Source: Acanthornis magna (lineage: Eukaryota > Chordata > Aves > Passeriformes > Acanthizidae). Taken from it: a DNA stretch of 64,000 nucleotides. Every line of letters begins with the position of its first letter. Position 1 is the stretch's first letter. Positions 25,325-42,800 of the stretch are shown piece after piece. Position numbers and translations under genes: made by a program. The notes under the pieces are model-generated. The model did no database searches and had not been told where the DNA came from. It saw nothing but the letters and a program-made list of their open reading frames with translations. The stretch spans positions 1,551,001-1,615,000 of the forward strand of contig JAWUZG010000056.1 in NCBI GenBank assembly GCA_036785705.1, in the 5' to 3' direction.

Positions 25325-26952
25325 CTGCAAAAGATGCTGATATATTGCATTCATGGTATCAAAAAATAGAAAGATTGAGCACTGGATTTCTACATAAAAA
25401 TGGAGCTTGAGGTATTTATACAATCCTTTATAATGGAGAATAAATATTACCCATTGCATGTTGTCTGCAACCATTCAGGACTCGTTACATGAAATACTAT
25501 TTCTGTATTGTTAATTGGAAGACCTACTGTTGTACAAGGTGTAAATAAAAGTCAGTTGAACTTCTATTAGCTGTAAAATTTGAATAGTAACAAAGTGCTG
25601 TCCAAGTTCAGTGCAAAAGACTAAAGCAATTGGTCTGTACCAAAACTTAAGAGAATGACCAAGCAGGTCCTGCAGAGAACCCAGAGCCTCCCCCCTCTCT
25701 GTACAGAGGCTGCCAGACTGAGTGCAGGACAACTACACAAGCTGCAGCACAGACATCTCAAGTCAGATTCCTTCCCTCTGTTCTCAACAGTGACTCTTAC
25801 AGCAGTGAGCTCAAAAATGGGTTTAGTCGAGATGAAGGGTCATTTCTGGCCATGTTGACAAAGTACATTTTAGTCAAAAATGTCTGAGATGAATTAAACC
25901 AACAAAACACTGTATGGATTCACTCTGTTTCTTTAAATGGTCATATTAAATCCTGTATACACCAGATATCCTTTGGGGTAAGAAAAGCCCAACAAACCAA
26001 ACCAACCAACGGCAATACAATCCAGGGTGGGCACAAATGGGCTGGATCACCACTGTCATAGTTTGAAATTCAGCAAGGCCTCACATTTAAGCATGTCACT
26101 CAGGCTTTTTACTTTGCTTTTGATATCTGAAAGGGTACACAGTAATTTTCAATAACTTTTTTCATTAACTCTGTTCACTCCAGATCACTTTTTTTTTCAG
26201 AAGTGGAAGGGATTCTTGCTAATCTAACAATCATACTTTTGTGCATTCAGTATGGGGCAAGCTGGACAGAAATGGCTGTAACTTCTGATTCATGCACAAT
26301 TATGATTTCTTGGTGGTTAACTGGTTCGTTTTCTTGACTGCTGTGTCAGAGAAAGGAATCAAATTCACTGGGGAGGTATCAGCAACACTAAACTAAATAT
26401 AAAACATCTCAATTTTCTTTAAAGATAAAATGTGAAATAGTCAACATGGCCTAAAATCATGCACTATTTTACTTACCTATTTGTATTTTGACAAAACATT
26501 TTCACGTGGCCTTTGTAAAATGTCTTTCTAGTTTGTGTGAATATAACTAGTGTTGTATGATTAATTCCTTAGAAAACACATGCACTTGTGAAGGCTATGA
26601 TAAACTGAACACATTTGCTACAGGGCATTTTTAAAACACTACTGCTTGCAAGACCATCAGTTTGACAGAGCCTGCTATAGAACAAAATAGGCCAAAACTA
26701 AAACTTGGCATGCCAGCACACTTTAATTCTGTATTTGTGAAATGACTTTTCAAACTTAGGAGCTCTTTTCACTACCTTAAAAGGAAAACCCACACATACA
26801 CACAAAGTTCTAACAATTCTAACACCATATTTGCTCTTTACCAACTAGCATATACCTTGTTTTAATGGTTTAAAGCAATTAAATTCCTCAAGATTGTGTA
26901 TATCCAGGCATTACTGAGGAAATAAAGACACCCATCACTATTCTTCTTAAAT

Positions 26953-26958
26953 TTTATT
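26953..26958 (-). terminator. PSMA4: PSMA4 poly(A) signal
   Basis: AATAAA on the minus strand, 228 bases after the PSMA4 stop, followed by a GT-rich stretch (GTGATGGGTGTC). This gives a short 3' UTR of about 250 bases (roughly 26935-27185). Confidence 0.7.
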
Positions 26959-27185
26959 CCATAATAAAAAATAGAAGATGAAAGAAAGAGTGTTCAAGAA
27001 TTAAAGCAATTATTGGTCAATGTAAGGAGCAGTAAACTAATTATCTAAATGATGACTAAGGACCTGGTTCATCAAAAGTAATTCTGGGTCTTCCATGGCA
27101 TAACTGTAGGCTTCTACAGAACAGAAATCCAGATTATCTTTTACTGAAGCAGGTCCATTATCTAGAGAACACTTGATTTCATATT

Positions 27186-32031
<4,846 letters not shown>

Positions 32032-32645
32032 GGTGCCAGGAAGGCGCCGCGGGCAGAGGGCAGCAGGTCGGCAGGAGAGCACAGGGCACGTAAGCCGGGA
32101 ACCGGCACGGGAACCGGCACCGGGCCTGCAAGAGAGCACAGGGCACGTGAACCGGGACTCCCGGAAAGCGCTACCGAGCGCATCCCGGCACGGCCCCAGG
32201 GGGCGCTGCCGCCCGCCGCCCGCACTGCACAGTCATCCTCAGCGCGGCACAACGCGAGGGCCGCGCCGCCTCCCGCGCCGTGCAGAGACGCGTCCCGCGC
32301 CCTGCCGCCCGTCCTCACTCACGGCGGGCCGGTGGGCACCGATGGGCCGGCCGGGGGGGAGCGAGGCCCGGCCGCCGGGCAAGAACCGGGCGCTGCGGCC
32401 GCGCCCGAACCTTCACCACCGCGTCGGAAATGGCCGCCGCGCCTGCGCGGTGCCGCCTGCCGGCCTGGGGCGGGGCCTGTGCCCTTCCCTGTCGCCGCGG
32501 GGCGGGGCTGGCGCGCGCCGCCCGCAGCGTCACGTGCGCGTGCCCGCGCTCCGCCGAAAGGGGCGGGAAAGGGCCCCGCCCCCCAGGGAGGGCAGGTAAC
32601 AGTCACACCCCGCTCGCGCCGGGAGGGCGAATGAGGGCCCCTCCT

Positions 32646-32905
32646 GCCGTGAGGGCGGGCAGCGGCCAGCCACCCCTCCCCGCCGTGAGGGCGGGCAGCG
32701 GCCAGCCACCCCTCCCCGCCGTGAGGGCGGGCAGCGGCCAGCCACCCCTCCCCGCCGTGAGGGCGGGTAGCGGCCACCCACCCCTCCCCGCCGTGAGGGC
32801 GGGTATCGGCCACCCTCTCCTCCGTGAGGGCGGGTATCGGCCAGCCACCCCTCCCCGCCGTGAGGGCGGGTAGCGGCCACCCTCTCCTCCGTGAGGGCGG
32901 CAATG
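32646..32905. repeat. Minisatellite, 36-bp (and about 31-bp) units
   Basis: About eight head-to-tail copies starting with CCGTGAGGGCGGG and containing AGCGGCCAGCCACCCCTCCC. Starts are at 32646, 32682, 32718, 32754, 32790, 32821, 32857 and 32888. Two units end in CACCCTCTCCT and are shorter. The period is divisible by three, so the repeat creates long spurious reading frames on both strands. It sits between the PSMA4 promoter and the HYKK 3' end. Confidence 0.9.
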
Positions 32906-33019
32906 GCTTCTCTGCCGCTTCTGTGCCCGGCAGATGTGCATCGGGAGCCCCGCCCCTGCCCGCGGGCGCAGCGCAGAGGACGCGCCCCATTCAGCCCAGG
33001 CAGCGCCGCCTTCATTGCC

Positions 33020-33025
33020 TTTATT
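33020..33025 (-). terminator. HYKK: HYKK poly(A) signal
   Basis: AATAAA (plus strand TTTATT), only about 40 bases after the HYKK stop codon. The implied 3' UTR is near 60 bases and ends about 100 bases before the minisatellite. Confidence 0.6.
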
Positions 33026-33064
33026 CAGTCCGCTGTCACCCCTGGTCCCTCAGTAGCCACGGAC

Positions 33065-36000
33065 CTACAGAGCAGGGGCGCGGTGCGTGTACGCCTGGGC
33101 AGTCTCAAACCACGTCTTCTCCACAGCTTCCTGGCCCACCTCGAACATTGTCATCAAGTGTTTCCAGCCAGTTTTGGCCGTGATTGTGAGGTACTCCTTG
33201 TTCTCCGGGTACAGCAGGGCCGTGTGTGCGGCGATGACGAGGGACTGCGCAAACCTCCCGCTCACCAGGAGGAAGAGGGCACCTCGCTCCTCGGCGGTGA
33301 GTGGCACAACACTCTCGAACCCTGCGAGAACATGTCCCCCAACGCTCAGAGGGTCTGGGCTCTCAATCATCATGTACATGATGGCTATCGCGACCTCGAA
33401 CACGTAATACCCGTAACTCATGTCGCTAAAGTCCAGGATGCCAGACACTCTGTACTGGGGATTCTCCAGGGAAGCAGAACTGGAGTCTACGAGAATGTTG
33501 TGGTCATTAAGGTCTCCATGATTGATACCTAAACACAGAAGAAATGAAAACAGTACTTAATAATTATTAAACAACTGAAAGAGCTTTAGGAAGATGCATG
33601 TCAAACTAACACTCAACTACAAAACCACACCAGTCCCCTGCAGCATCAAGTGCTGCCTTTCACACGTTTACTGCTTCCCATGAACCTCCATTGCACTGCC
33701 AAGTGACCGCAGCAATGGATAAGAGGGAGCCTTAGAGATCTCACTCCAGGCTGGTGTGACCTGGGATATGCTACATGTTTTCCAAAAACACAATTGCAGC
33801 TTCCAACTACAGAACATTCACATTATCATCAACACCAATGTGAGCTGAATTCCAAAAATATGATTAAGGACTTATTTGGGCCTTTATGAAAGGTAGTACT
33901 GTACTCCATATACTTACTCCAATAGTAAACTGATATAGAGGCATGAAAATCACAACCTTAACTGGGAGCAAACTCATCAGAAAGATGAAGAACTGACCTT
34001 GACTGGACAGAACATTCCTCCTGGCTTACTCTGTTCTGTGCCCATTCAGCACAATATTTGTCCATGTCTAAGCTATGGAAAAGTGATTTACTTTTTTTGC
34101 TATTTTTTTTCCCTCCTCCACAGACCCAAACTCCTGTAAGAAATTTCTGATCTCAGTTCAGCATAATTAGAATGAGAATAAAATACTCACAGGCTCGGAA
34201 ACTGCTTAGCTTGGGTATTACTTTGCCTTTAAACTGCTCAATAACTTGTTCCACCACTGCACGGTATTTGTTCTGGCCCAAGGCATAAATGTACTGATCA
34301 AGAAGAGGAACATTTGCCAGGTTCCAAATGAACTGACCTCGATGCAGACTTTTTACTGATGGATGATGGAATTTCTTTGGAAAAAGCACACAATAAAATA
34401 GGCCATAAGTAAAAAATGCCAGGTTTATGATTAAAGGGCTTGATTCAAAACCCCTATTAATTTTAACAGGTTTCTAATAAGACTCACTAAAATGTACCAT
34501 GACTTGGACTATTGTTTTTTATCAAGTAAAAAAATAACCTGAAAAATTATTAAGGCAAGCATTTTAATATCTATGTATAGCCTGAATGGTTTTTCCCAAT
34601 GTTTTAGGTACAAAGATTACCTTAAGTAACTTGTCACTTCACTAATCTAAAACTGCTGTTCCTTGTCTATAGTGTGATGTTATGTAGCGACTTTGAGCCC
34701 TTGCCAAGGCCAGAGTCCCACTCTGGCAGAGCCCAGCCTGCACAGCTGGTGCTGCAGAAAGCTGTGAGAGCCCCAGAGACACAAAACCTGCCAGCATGCT
34801 GGGAACAGGCACACTCTGTGCTTTTAAAGGTGGGAGGACCTTTGGGGACAGGCCTTAGAACAGCTGGTGTGTGAAAAATCCAGAGCATTGTAGTTTATGG
34901 AGACACTGACCATGACTTTATTTTTATGAAAGTTTGCCTTTGTACATCCAGGCCTCACTACTTTAAACAAACAAGGTCCTTACCCTCTCTCTAACTAGCA
35001 AATGGAAGAGATGGTTTACAAAGTGACATTCAGAGAGGAAAAGCATCTCTCCCACTGCACACCCCATGCTTATCTTGGACTCCTCAAATGCTTATTAAGG
35101 TGACCTCTGGGCCAGATTTTATCAGTGCATAGGACAAATTTTAAAAAATCTTCCCAGACAAAAACCAGCCAGAGTAGCTGGCTTCCTTTTAAGAAAAAAA
35201 ACAACCAAAACTATGCTTGTATTTAAGGCTCTTGAAGATCACTAAATGATACTCAAAAGTGCATGGTGTATGAACAAGTGAAAAACAAGATCAAGCCTAA
35301 ACCTTGGGGAGTGATAATCCATATGTTAAGGAATAAAGAGCCTTCTCCATCAGAATTGCTTCTCATTAACTACTTCTTCCTTGGCAGGATCAGTCACAGG
35401 CATATTTTGAGACTATCTTATTTTAATCACATTATAAGAGTGTGACCAGCGTGTCAAAAGGCAACAGTAAGTTATCTTTCTCAACTGAAAAATGCTCTTG
35501 TAATTTAAGAATGTGGTTAGTAAAACTGGAAATTCACATTTCATAACTGTCTGAAGCTGGTAGCCAGAACATGAGAAGAAAAGGTTAATGAAAGGTTAAT
35601 ATATAATGTGAGTTCTTTCATGCATCATCACACTTAATTATTGGCTGATTGATCAGCTTTATTATCTGTATAACTAGAGAGTAAAGACAGAACTTACTTT
35701 GCATTATGATTATTTGAGTGGAAGTGGTGCAAATGAGAAGTGTCACAGATCTCTGTTTGTTGGCACAGCTGGCATTGTACGGAGGGAACCAGCTGCTACC
35801 AATGTGAAATGGTCACAGTGCTAATGACGAGGAGAAAGGCAGCAAGTCAAAAGGAATTCAAAGAAATAGATCAGCCAGCTGTGCACTACACAAAAATCCC
35901 TTAAAACAAGCTTGGCATCCTTCTAATTTGAGCACCCTAGAGTTCATTCTCCTTTATTTGCCAGGTTTGAAACACTAACGGGTGAGCTTTGCATAAATAA

Positions 36001-37507
36001 AAAGAACTCCTTATCTCCCTGTTGATGGTACAAAAATGCATTGCAGAAGGATCACCAGTACCACGTCACTTGTCATGTACTTGGGGAAAGGCTTTAGTAG
36101 CGGCCACCATGGGGGCTGGCACCCGAGCCATGAGTCAAACTGACATCTACAGTCACCAACTTGCATTTTGCAGGTCAGAAAAGCAGGCAGCAAGCACATG
36201 AACAAATGCTGAAGAGACACTGATTAAGAGAGAAGGCTGAAGCTGAAGCATGAGAACTCACCTCTGAGAGCACTTTATCCACACTGGCAGCGAGCTTCCC
36301 AATCTCATACAGAATCTGAGCATTGGTAGCAATTTTTGCTACTGGTGTACCTGGCAGGTAAGTCAGCAATCTGACCATGTACTTCTTGCTCCCAGGTCTA
36401 GTATCTGACAGGGAAAGGTGCAGTTAGTTGCTCCAATATGTGCTATTGAGTATTAGTTAATGCAAGAGGCAAAAATGGTTTATCCCAGTGTAGAAGTTGT
36501 CAGATGTAGCTCATGAAGCAAATTTCATGCACAGATTTGATTTACCAGAATAATGTTATATAATAATGTACAAACCATATCACTCTTACAAAATCTATGC
36601 TGGATTTTTAGTTTAGCCCTTGTGCTTGGAACTGACTCAGCACCAAGCAGGGTTCCTCCAGTGCCCTCACACACCAATGTAAACTTTGCAGCAGAGCAGG
36701 TCTCAGGAATCCCAGATGTTGTATGGAAGTTACAGTGACAGTAAAAGCTAAATGCCAACACAATTTTTCTTCCAAACACTGTTAAAGCAATTTGTTCTGG
36801 CTTCAGAGATGGGCTAGAACTGTATTTTACACCACTCTGCTGGCAAATAATTTCGAGCACTACATAGTCAATGAGGCTTTTCCCCCCTTTTCTTGTGCAC
36901 GGACACAGATGTCAAATAAATGTTTTCTCCAATTTGTTAAACTGAACTGTTTTCTAAGTGTTTTCCTGGTGAATTTTTAGTCTCTCTGAGCTGCTTTGTT
37001 TCTGGTATTTTAAGTTTGGACTATTATGGCTGACACACAGGCCACCTGATGCATATCCCTACTATTTAAACACAAGCCTAGAGTTTCCCTTTAGCAGATA
37101 CACAGTGTGCTGTATAGCAAGCTATTGCTGAGCTAAGGGTGAGAGTGGGGCAGTAAAGGTGCTCACAGTGGCTCACCTCCCGACTCCAGAGACATTATGT
37201 TACCATCTTTTGTGAGATAAGGAGTAGCTGAAGGGAAACCTTCAGCACTGAGAAACATCATGGCCTGGGTCTGTGCTTCGATGAGGTCAGGCTCCTGGCT
37301 GTCTTCTGAATTGGTGATTTTGAGGACATATTCAGCAGCACCTTCAGCTGAGACACGCACGTGGAAGTTCTGATCGTCATAGCTGGGGAGTGACCCGATC
37401 CAAGACACTTTCAATCCAAACACCCTGTCAACCAATTCAGCTGCTTCTTGCTCACCAAGTGCTGGTTTGGTCAAGGTCTGGGGTTGACAGTCATTTCCAG
37501 AAGACAT
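33065..37507 (-). CDS. HYKK: 5-hydroxy-L-lysine kinase
   Basis: Phosphorylates 5-hydroxylysine with GTP, a step in the breakdown of hydroxylysine from collagen. It belongs to the aminoglycoside phosphotransferase (APH) fold. Four coding exons (minus): 37177-37507, 36262-36404, 34191-34374, 33065-33528, giving 373 codons, the human length. Visible features are [14 protein letters not shown] near residue 42, the APH catalytic loop HGDLNDHN at residues 223-230 and the metal-binding ILDFSD at 250-255. The core helices include [16 protein letters not shown]. Start ATG 37505-37507 (MSSGND), preceded by an acceptor (TTCTTTTAG at 37515-37516), shows that a separate 5' UTR exon exists. Stop TAG 33065-33067. 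The older human name is AGPHD1. Confidence 0.97.
33529..36261 (-). other. HYKK introns 2 and 3
   Basis: Introns 33529-34190 and 34375-36261. Mostly AT-rich, with a GC-richer patch at 34680-34880 that has open frames but no homology. No repeats recognised. Confidence 0.75.
36405..37176 (-). other. HYKK intron 1 (between coding exons 1 and 2)
   Basis: 772-base intron with donor GGAG|GTGAGC and acceptor CCTGTCAG. A 111-codon minus-strand frame at 36525-36860 has no homology or splice support. Confidence 0.75.
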
Positions 37508-37514
37508 TGTGTTT

Positions 37515-38330
37515 CTAAAAGAAAAAGAAAAGTTGCATGATCTGATTTGTATTCTGACATCAGAAGCATTAATTACTGAAACGAAATGCATTCAGCTACT
37601 GGAGAAGGGTTTCCTGCATTCATTAAACAAGCAAAGAAAACCAACCCCCCTTGCCAGCTCGAGTTTCTTACATCATGGCTTATCAACCACTTAGGCTACA
37701 GCCCCTCCAAAGAAAGACTGCTAGAGAGATGCACTCAATCTGTTCAGAACAGCAGACGTGAAAAGCATATTAAACAAGCTTTTATCAGCTCTAGCAGCAG
37801 CCTAACCTGGTATTGTTGATAGGCAGGAATGACTCCCTAAGGACCAGAGTTGCTGAATCCCTGATCAGGAAGTTTTCAGTTCTGCAAGAGGCAAGAAGTA
37901 TTTTAGTAAATCATAACGTTAAAGCAGATTAAATCTTTCCGCTTGGTCAGGGCCTTGCAAATGCCTGTGCTAAGAAAGGCAGCACCAACCTGCAGCCGCT
38001 CGCTCGTCTCCCGCCCGCCCAGCTGCAGGAATCCCGAGCCTCCCCAGACGAGCAACCCTTGGACTCGGCGGGAGCCGCGCCAACCTTTGCCCAGCCCGGG
38101 GAGGCCGAGGAGCTGCAGGAGCTGCCGTCAGCCGGGGCCCTGCCAGCCCAGCCCCCGCCGGGCCGGCTCTCGTTCAGCGGAGCGCGGGGCGGAGAGGAGA
38201 GGAGAGCCCCGGGGCCGTGCGCTGCCGCCGGGCCCTGCCGCACCTCCCGGCAGCGCGGCCGCCGCGGCGCAGGAGCGCTGCCCCGGGACACGGCCTTTGT
38301 TTTCCCGCAGCACGAGAGCGAAGGAAAGCT
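37515..38330 (-). promoter_or_regulatory. HYKK: HYKK 5' UTR region and CpG-island promoter
   Basis: Upstream of the coding exon is an AT-rich 5' intron, then a CpG island at about 37985-38330. A plausible donor of the non-coding first exon is GCTGCAG|GTTGGT near 37991, with another possible donor (GAT|GTAAGA) near 37671. I infer that transcription starts in the island. Overlapping open frames there are composition artefacts. Confidence 0.55.
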
Positions 38331-39842
38331 GCGACTTCCTGTCACACAGGCAGAACACTTAAAAAACCCTGCGCCCACAGCGAGCAGGAGGGAAGCCATC
38401 CTTTTTATTCTTTTGTTTAAACCCTTCTGTCAGAACACCAGATCAAAATCTCTGCCAAATGCTTAGACTGAAGAGCACATATATAAGTACATATAACAAA
38501 CCTGAGGCATCTTGTTCAGGATGTCCTTTAGACTGTACCAGAGAGCAGACTGGGACCATGGGTCCAGTCCTAGAGAATTTTAGACTAAATGAAAATAATG
38601 ACAAACCTCAAGATTAATAAAGAAATCTCTTATGAAACTCCTAATGAAAAAATAAAGCAATCTGCCATAGTTGATGCCCTGCTATGACAGAATAAGGAAC
38701 CTGAAGGAAAATGAATTTAGGAAAGGCATGCTGAAAAACAAAACAAAAAAACCCAACCCAAACAATACCTAAAGCATCTTGGTTTTAAGTAAATCAGTTA
38801 AGAATCCTCTATCACAAAATTTCAGTATTGTTTGTAATAATGACACAAAATTGAAAACATCATTTTAATCACATAGGGAATTTAGAAAAGGGAAACTCTT
38901 TCCCCAATAAACAATTTTTTCCCCTCCAGTTTCAGAACAGATGTTACTAAAAGTGATTGACCAAATATTCTCACTAGAAATCACAAAATTAAGTTTTTCT
39001 CAAGAAGAAAAGAGCTCTGTAAAATATTTAGGGTTCCCTCTCTTGATGTGGGGCCCTCTGAAGCCTTATCTCATCGGAACAAAATGAATACAGTGGGAAA
39101 GGCATCTTGCTCTGTTTTAATATAGCTGGCTACAGAAATGTACTCCTGCTCTCTGCAAACAAAATTACAACGCACTTTGCAGAGCTGTACCTCGTTACTC
39201 TTGCTTCAGTTGCCAGATTGGAGTACCAAAACTGAAGACCTATAAACTTCTATGCTTCTCCTGCCTGGTACGATGGAGGAAGCCCACTCTGGCTGTAAGG
39301 CAACGCAGAGGTTGAAGGTTGTACTTTGGCCTGGCCCATTATCTGTAGAAAGATAGACTTGAACAATTTAGCATCCATGTGCTGAATTCCAGTCTAATAC
39401 CCCTGCTGAAAGTGAGGGCTGAAGTAGGTTAGTGTTGGACATCCCCAAATCACTTCTGAGGATCTTGTCATAGCTGTAACCTTGGCCAAGAGCTTGCTTT
39501 AATACAGGGTTTCATCTAGATTCTAAATTAGACATTTTTCAGAAGGGAAAAAAAAATATGCAAAAAGCATTTGCTATGACATCCAGACTGGTGTCTGGAG
39601 CACAGCTAAGCCAGAGAACATCCTTCCACACCAGCTAAACGTGCTTTGCAAGCCCACATCAGACACTCCTAACAAGAAAATTAAAACATACATAATTATA
39701 TAATACATAATATCTCTTTTCTTTAATCACCCCATCCCTTCACACACAGTACCATTTTAAGTGTATTCCATACATATAAATGTATTCCCTCCATATCTAT
39801 TCAAAATAGACAGTAACATACAAGAATTGTGATACAATTTTC
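38331..39842. other. Spacer between HYKK promoter and IREB2 3' end
   Basis: AT-rich, with an A/C-rich low-complexity stretch near 38733-38766. No gene seen. Confidence 0.6.
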
Positions 39843-39848
39843 TTTATT
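39843..39848 (-). terminator. IREB2: Candidate distal IREB2 poly(A) signal
   Basis: AATAAA on the minus strand in AT-rich context, giving a 3' UTR of about 3.1 kb. IREB2 is known to have a long 3' UTR in mammals. A proximal signal (AATAAA, 42709-42714) could give a short form. Confidence 0.4.
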
Positions 39849-42800
39849 AAAAATAATTTACAGCATTGGTAACATTTTATGCACAATTTTCATCAATTGA
39901 ACTTCAGATATATCTATACAATACTTACTGAACTTAAAACTTACACTGTTCTGTTGGCTTTAAACAGCAGACATTGATTTGCAGTTGCTTAAATATGATT
40001 AATATACATAGCTTCTTGTCCTTATACTTAGGTGTAAAATGTATAAACATCAATGCTATCCCAAAGCTTTGTAGTTTGGGATGGGGAGGAAGAGGGAAGC
40101 AAGAGAAAACATTTACAAAAATTTAAACAAGATTCTCCCCCCAAATCCAAATGGAGAGAGGTCTAGGTTAAATACATCTAACACACTGAGTCACTTCTCA
40201 AACAGGTACATGTCCTCCTATGCTTTAGGATACTAAAGAGAAGTCTAACTGAACGGCATTTGGTGTGTGAGCACAGCAATCGTGACTGTCCCGTGCCCTG
40301 CCACTGCCAGAGGGCTCCTGCCACTCCTGCCCGCCTAAGGCTCTTGGGGTCCTACAGTGTGTCCAAAGTTAAATGTCTTCCCTTTGCTGCTGGGCTCTGG
40401 GGCTGCACTTTGCCCAGGGCAGAGGGAGCAGGGCTGTTCCCATGGATCACGAGCCACACGTTCCCATGGATCATGAGCCACACGTTCCCTGCACAGGCAG
40501 CTGGCTCCCCGCCACGGAGCAGATGGTACAGGGGCAGTGCTGTCCCACACAGCACCCCCACACCTCAGGGTACAGATCCAAGGCTAGGAGTCAGCCTGCA
40601 CAACTCAGAGGTGCCACTGACCTGGGCTTGTTTAGAGCTGGACCTGCTGCAGCAACTACAGGAACCTCCAGCTGAACAGCCCTTGTGCCCAAGCCCAGCT
40701 CACAAACTCTCTCTTATGGACTGTAAGACACAGCAGTGCAGAACTAAAGTAGCTGCTAAGATAATGAAGTTCCCTGTGTCTCTAACAAGAGCTGACTTGC
40801 CTTACTGGGGACCACTTGCAGGTAAGTCACATCCCTTGAAATTGCACTTCACCTCATCAGTCTGCCTTGACACGGCTTGGATCCCTGTCTGCTGAAGCAT
40901 AGAGAGAGGGCAGGGGGCTGTGGTCCCTTTAAGCATTAGTAGTTACACAAGTTGTAAATAGGCATGGAGTTGCAGTTTTATCCTCTGCATGAAGCATGAT
41001 TATGTACCAGCACTAAATTCCCACTTTCTCCCCAGTAACATACATTTTCTTGAACTAAATCAAGAATATACCTTTGAGCTGGGATAAAATAGTATTAGAC
41101 ACTGTTGTACAAGAAGTAAGATCTGCTCAGTCCCTCTGGATAGAATGAATGGAAGTGTACCACAGAACAGGAACTCATTCAGCATTCAGTTGAATATTAT
41201 ATTCAAAACCACATTGATTTATCCCCCTTAGCAGTGGTAGGAGTCACCAGAATGGTTTTCAGCTCACCTAAAAGAAAACCACATCAAACTAGTGAAATAT
41301 AAAAACAGATTATACAGAACTTCAAACTTTAGTGAACTTGGTCTAACAAAGCAGAAAAACATCTATCAAACTTAGGTCACTCAAATTAGTTTGGCCTTTG
41401 AACTGTCAAAAAATTAATATATTGTATTGATATAATTATGCAAGAGGATTGGGGCATTTTGGTTTTGGTTTGCTCTTTTTAAGGAATGTCAAACATACTA
41501 TTTAAAGATTTGAACAGTGCATCTGTTAGTTCACAACTCAAGTATCTTAGTGTCTGGTTATAAATTAAAAGAACATGTAAATAAAGCTAATTATAGTACT
41601 CTTGAATGTTTTGATATTTAAGACAAAATTTATCAAGAACAAAAAATCTTAAAAAGCAAAATCATGACAATTTATAGGCAAGTATTGCAGTTTTGTTCTC
41701 CAGCAGAAATTCATCTCTACACAAACTGTAAGTGGAGTTATGAAGCTTTTCAAGACACAGGAACACAGGAGGAGCCTGCTGGAGCTGCAGAGTCACTCGC
41801 ACAGCTCAGACACCACCAAAGCTCAGGGAAATGGGAACACAAGCCATTCTGCAGGAACTCTGCACCTCCTGCTACTGTGAACTATGGAACTATACTCTTT
41901 GCCCTCAGTGTGCTGAGAATTGCATCCAGAGCTACTGCAGTGCCATAAGAGACAGGTTTGTTCAGTATTCCGGGCTCTTCCTCAGAATGGAACACTTTGG
42001 GAACTGCCAGCACATGAGAAAACACTAAAAGGCAGTATTGGCCACCTGGCTCGAACATCTGACAAGAGTAACTCATTACACATATGTTGTATTTAAAACA
42101 GAGGAATTTAAACAGCCCTAGTAAATGTTTTAAAAGGTTTTTAAAGTTTAAAACAGTGGGAGGGGGTACTTTGTCTGATGATATTGCAGAGAGCCCAAAA
42201 AAACATGTCACAAGCGTGCATCCCTTGAAGCAGATGTGACAAACTTCAATTGAAGGGCATGAAGAGAAACATGGCTTAACCTGCATGAATGAAACAACTG
42301 TGAGATTTGTTTTTAAATACAGAAATATTTCCCATATTTCTAAGCGTACAGTATTTCATATATTTCATAGCTTGAGCAGTTTAGATCTGGATCCAGATGA
42401 AATATAATCCCATAATAAAGGTAAGGAAGTCATCATCTGTGATACAAGATACCATAGGCCTCATATGGACTACTTTTTGTTCAGCCCATAATAACCTAAA
42501 GAACATGAAATTGAAAACTCAGTATCTTTTTTAAGCTCTGGATGAAAAAAAAAATCCTGTTTGGCCTTTAAGATTCCATGCCATCTGCTACTCTTAAACC
42601 AACAAACAGCCGTACACAGATTTACAGGTGCAAAAACTGAGTGGAAACAACTGCAGAAAATCTTCTTACATAATAATCTTCAGCACAATCAGTTTCAATT
42701 TCGCATAGTTTATTTACAAAATGGTCTGATAAAACATCCCCTCCATACTTACAGCTCTCTTGTCACAATACACATGTTGATTTTAGCAATGTTTAATAGC

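Larger units (their letters stand above)
21401..26952. other. Intergenic region CHRNA5-PSMA4
   Basis: AT-rich spacer of 5.5 kb. It contains a T19 run at 22472-22490, T-rich tracts near 24411-24439, and two minus-strand exon-like segments (25106-25324 and 23685-23810) listed separately. No established gene is recognised. Confidence 0.6.

Noticed and set aside
33087..33532. Plus-strand open frames of 106 and 213 codons
   Set aside because: Antisense shadows of the last HYKK coding exon.
37943..38466. Open frames of 76-150 codons on both strands
   Set aside because: CpG-island composition at the HYKK promoter; no homology.
40260..40895. 211-codon plus-strand frame
   Set aside because: Antisense to the inferred IREB2 3' UTR, includes a recent tandem duplication, and no family is recognised.
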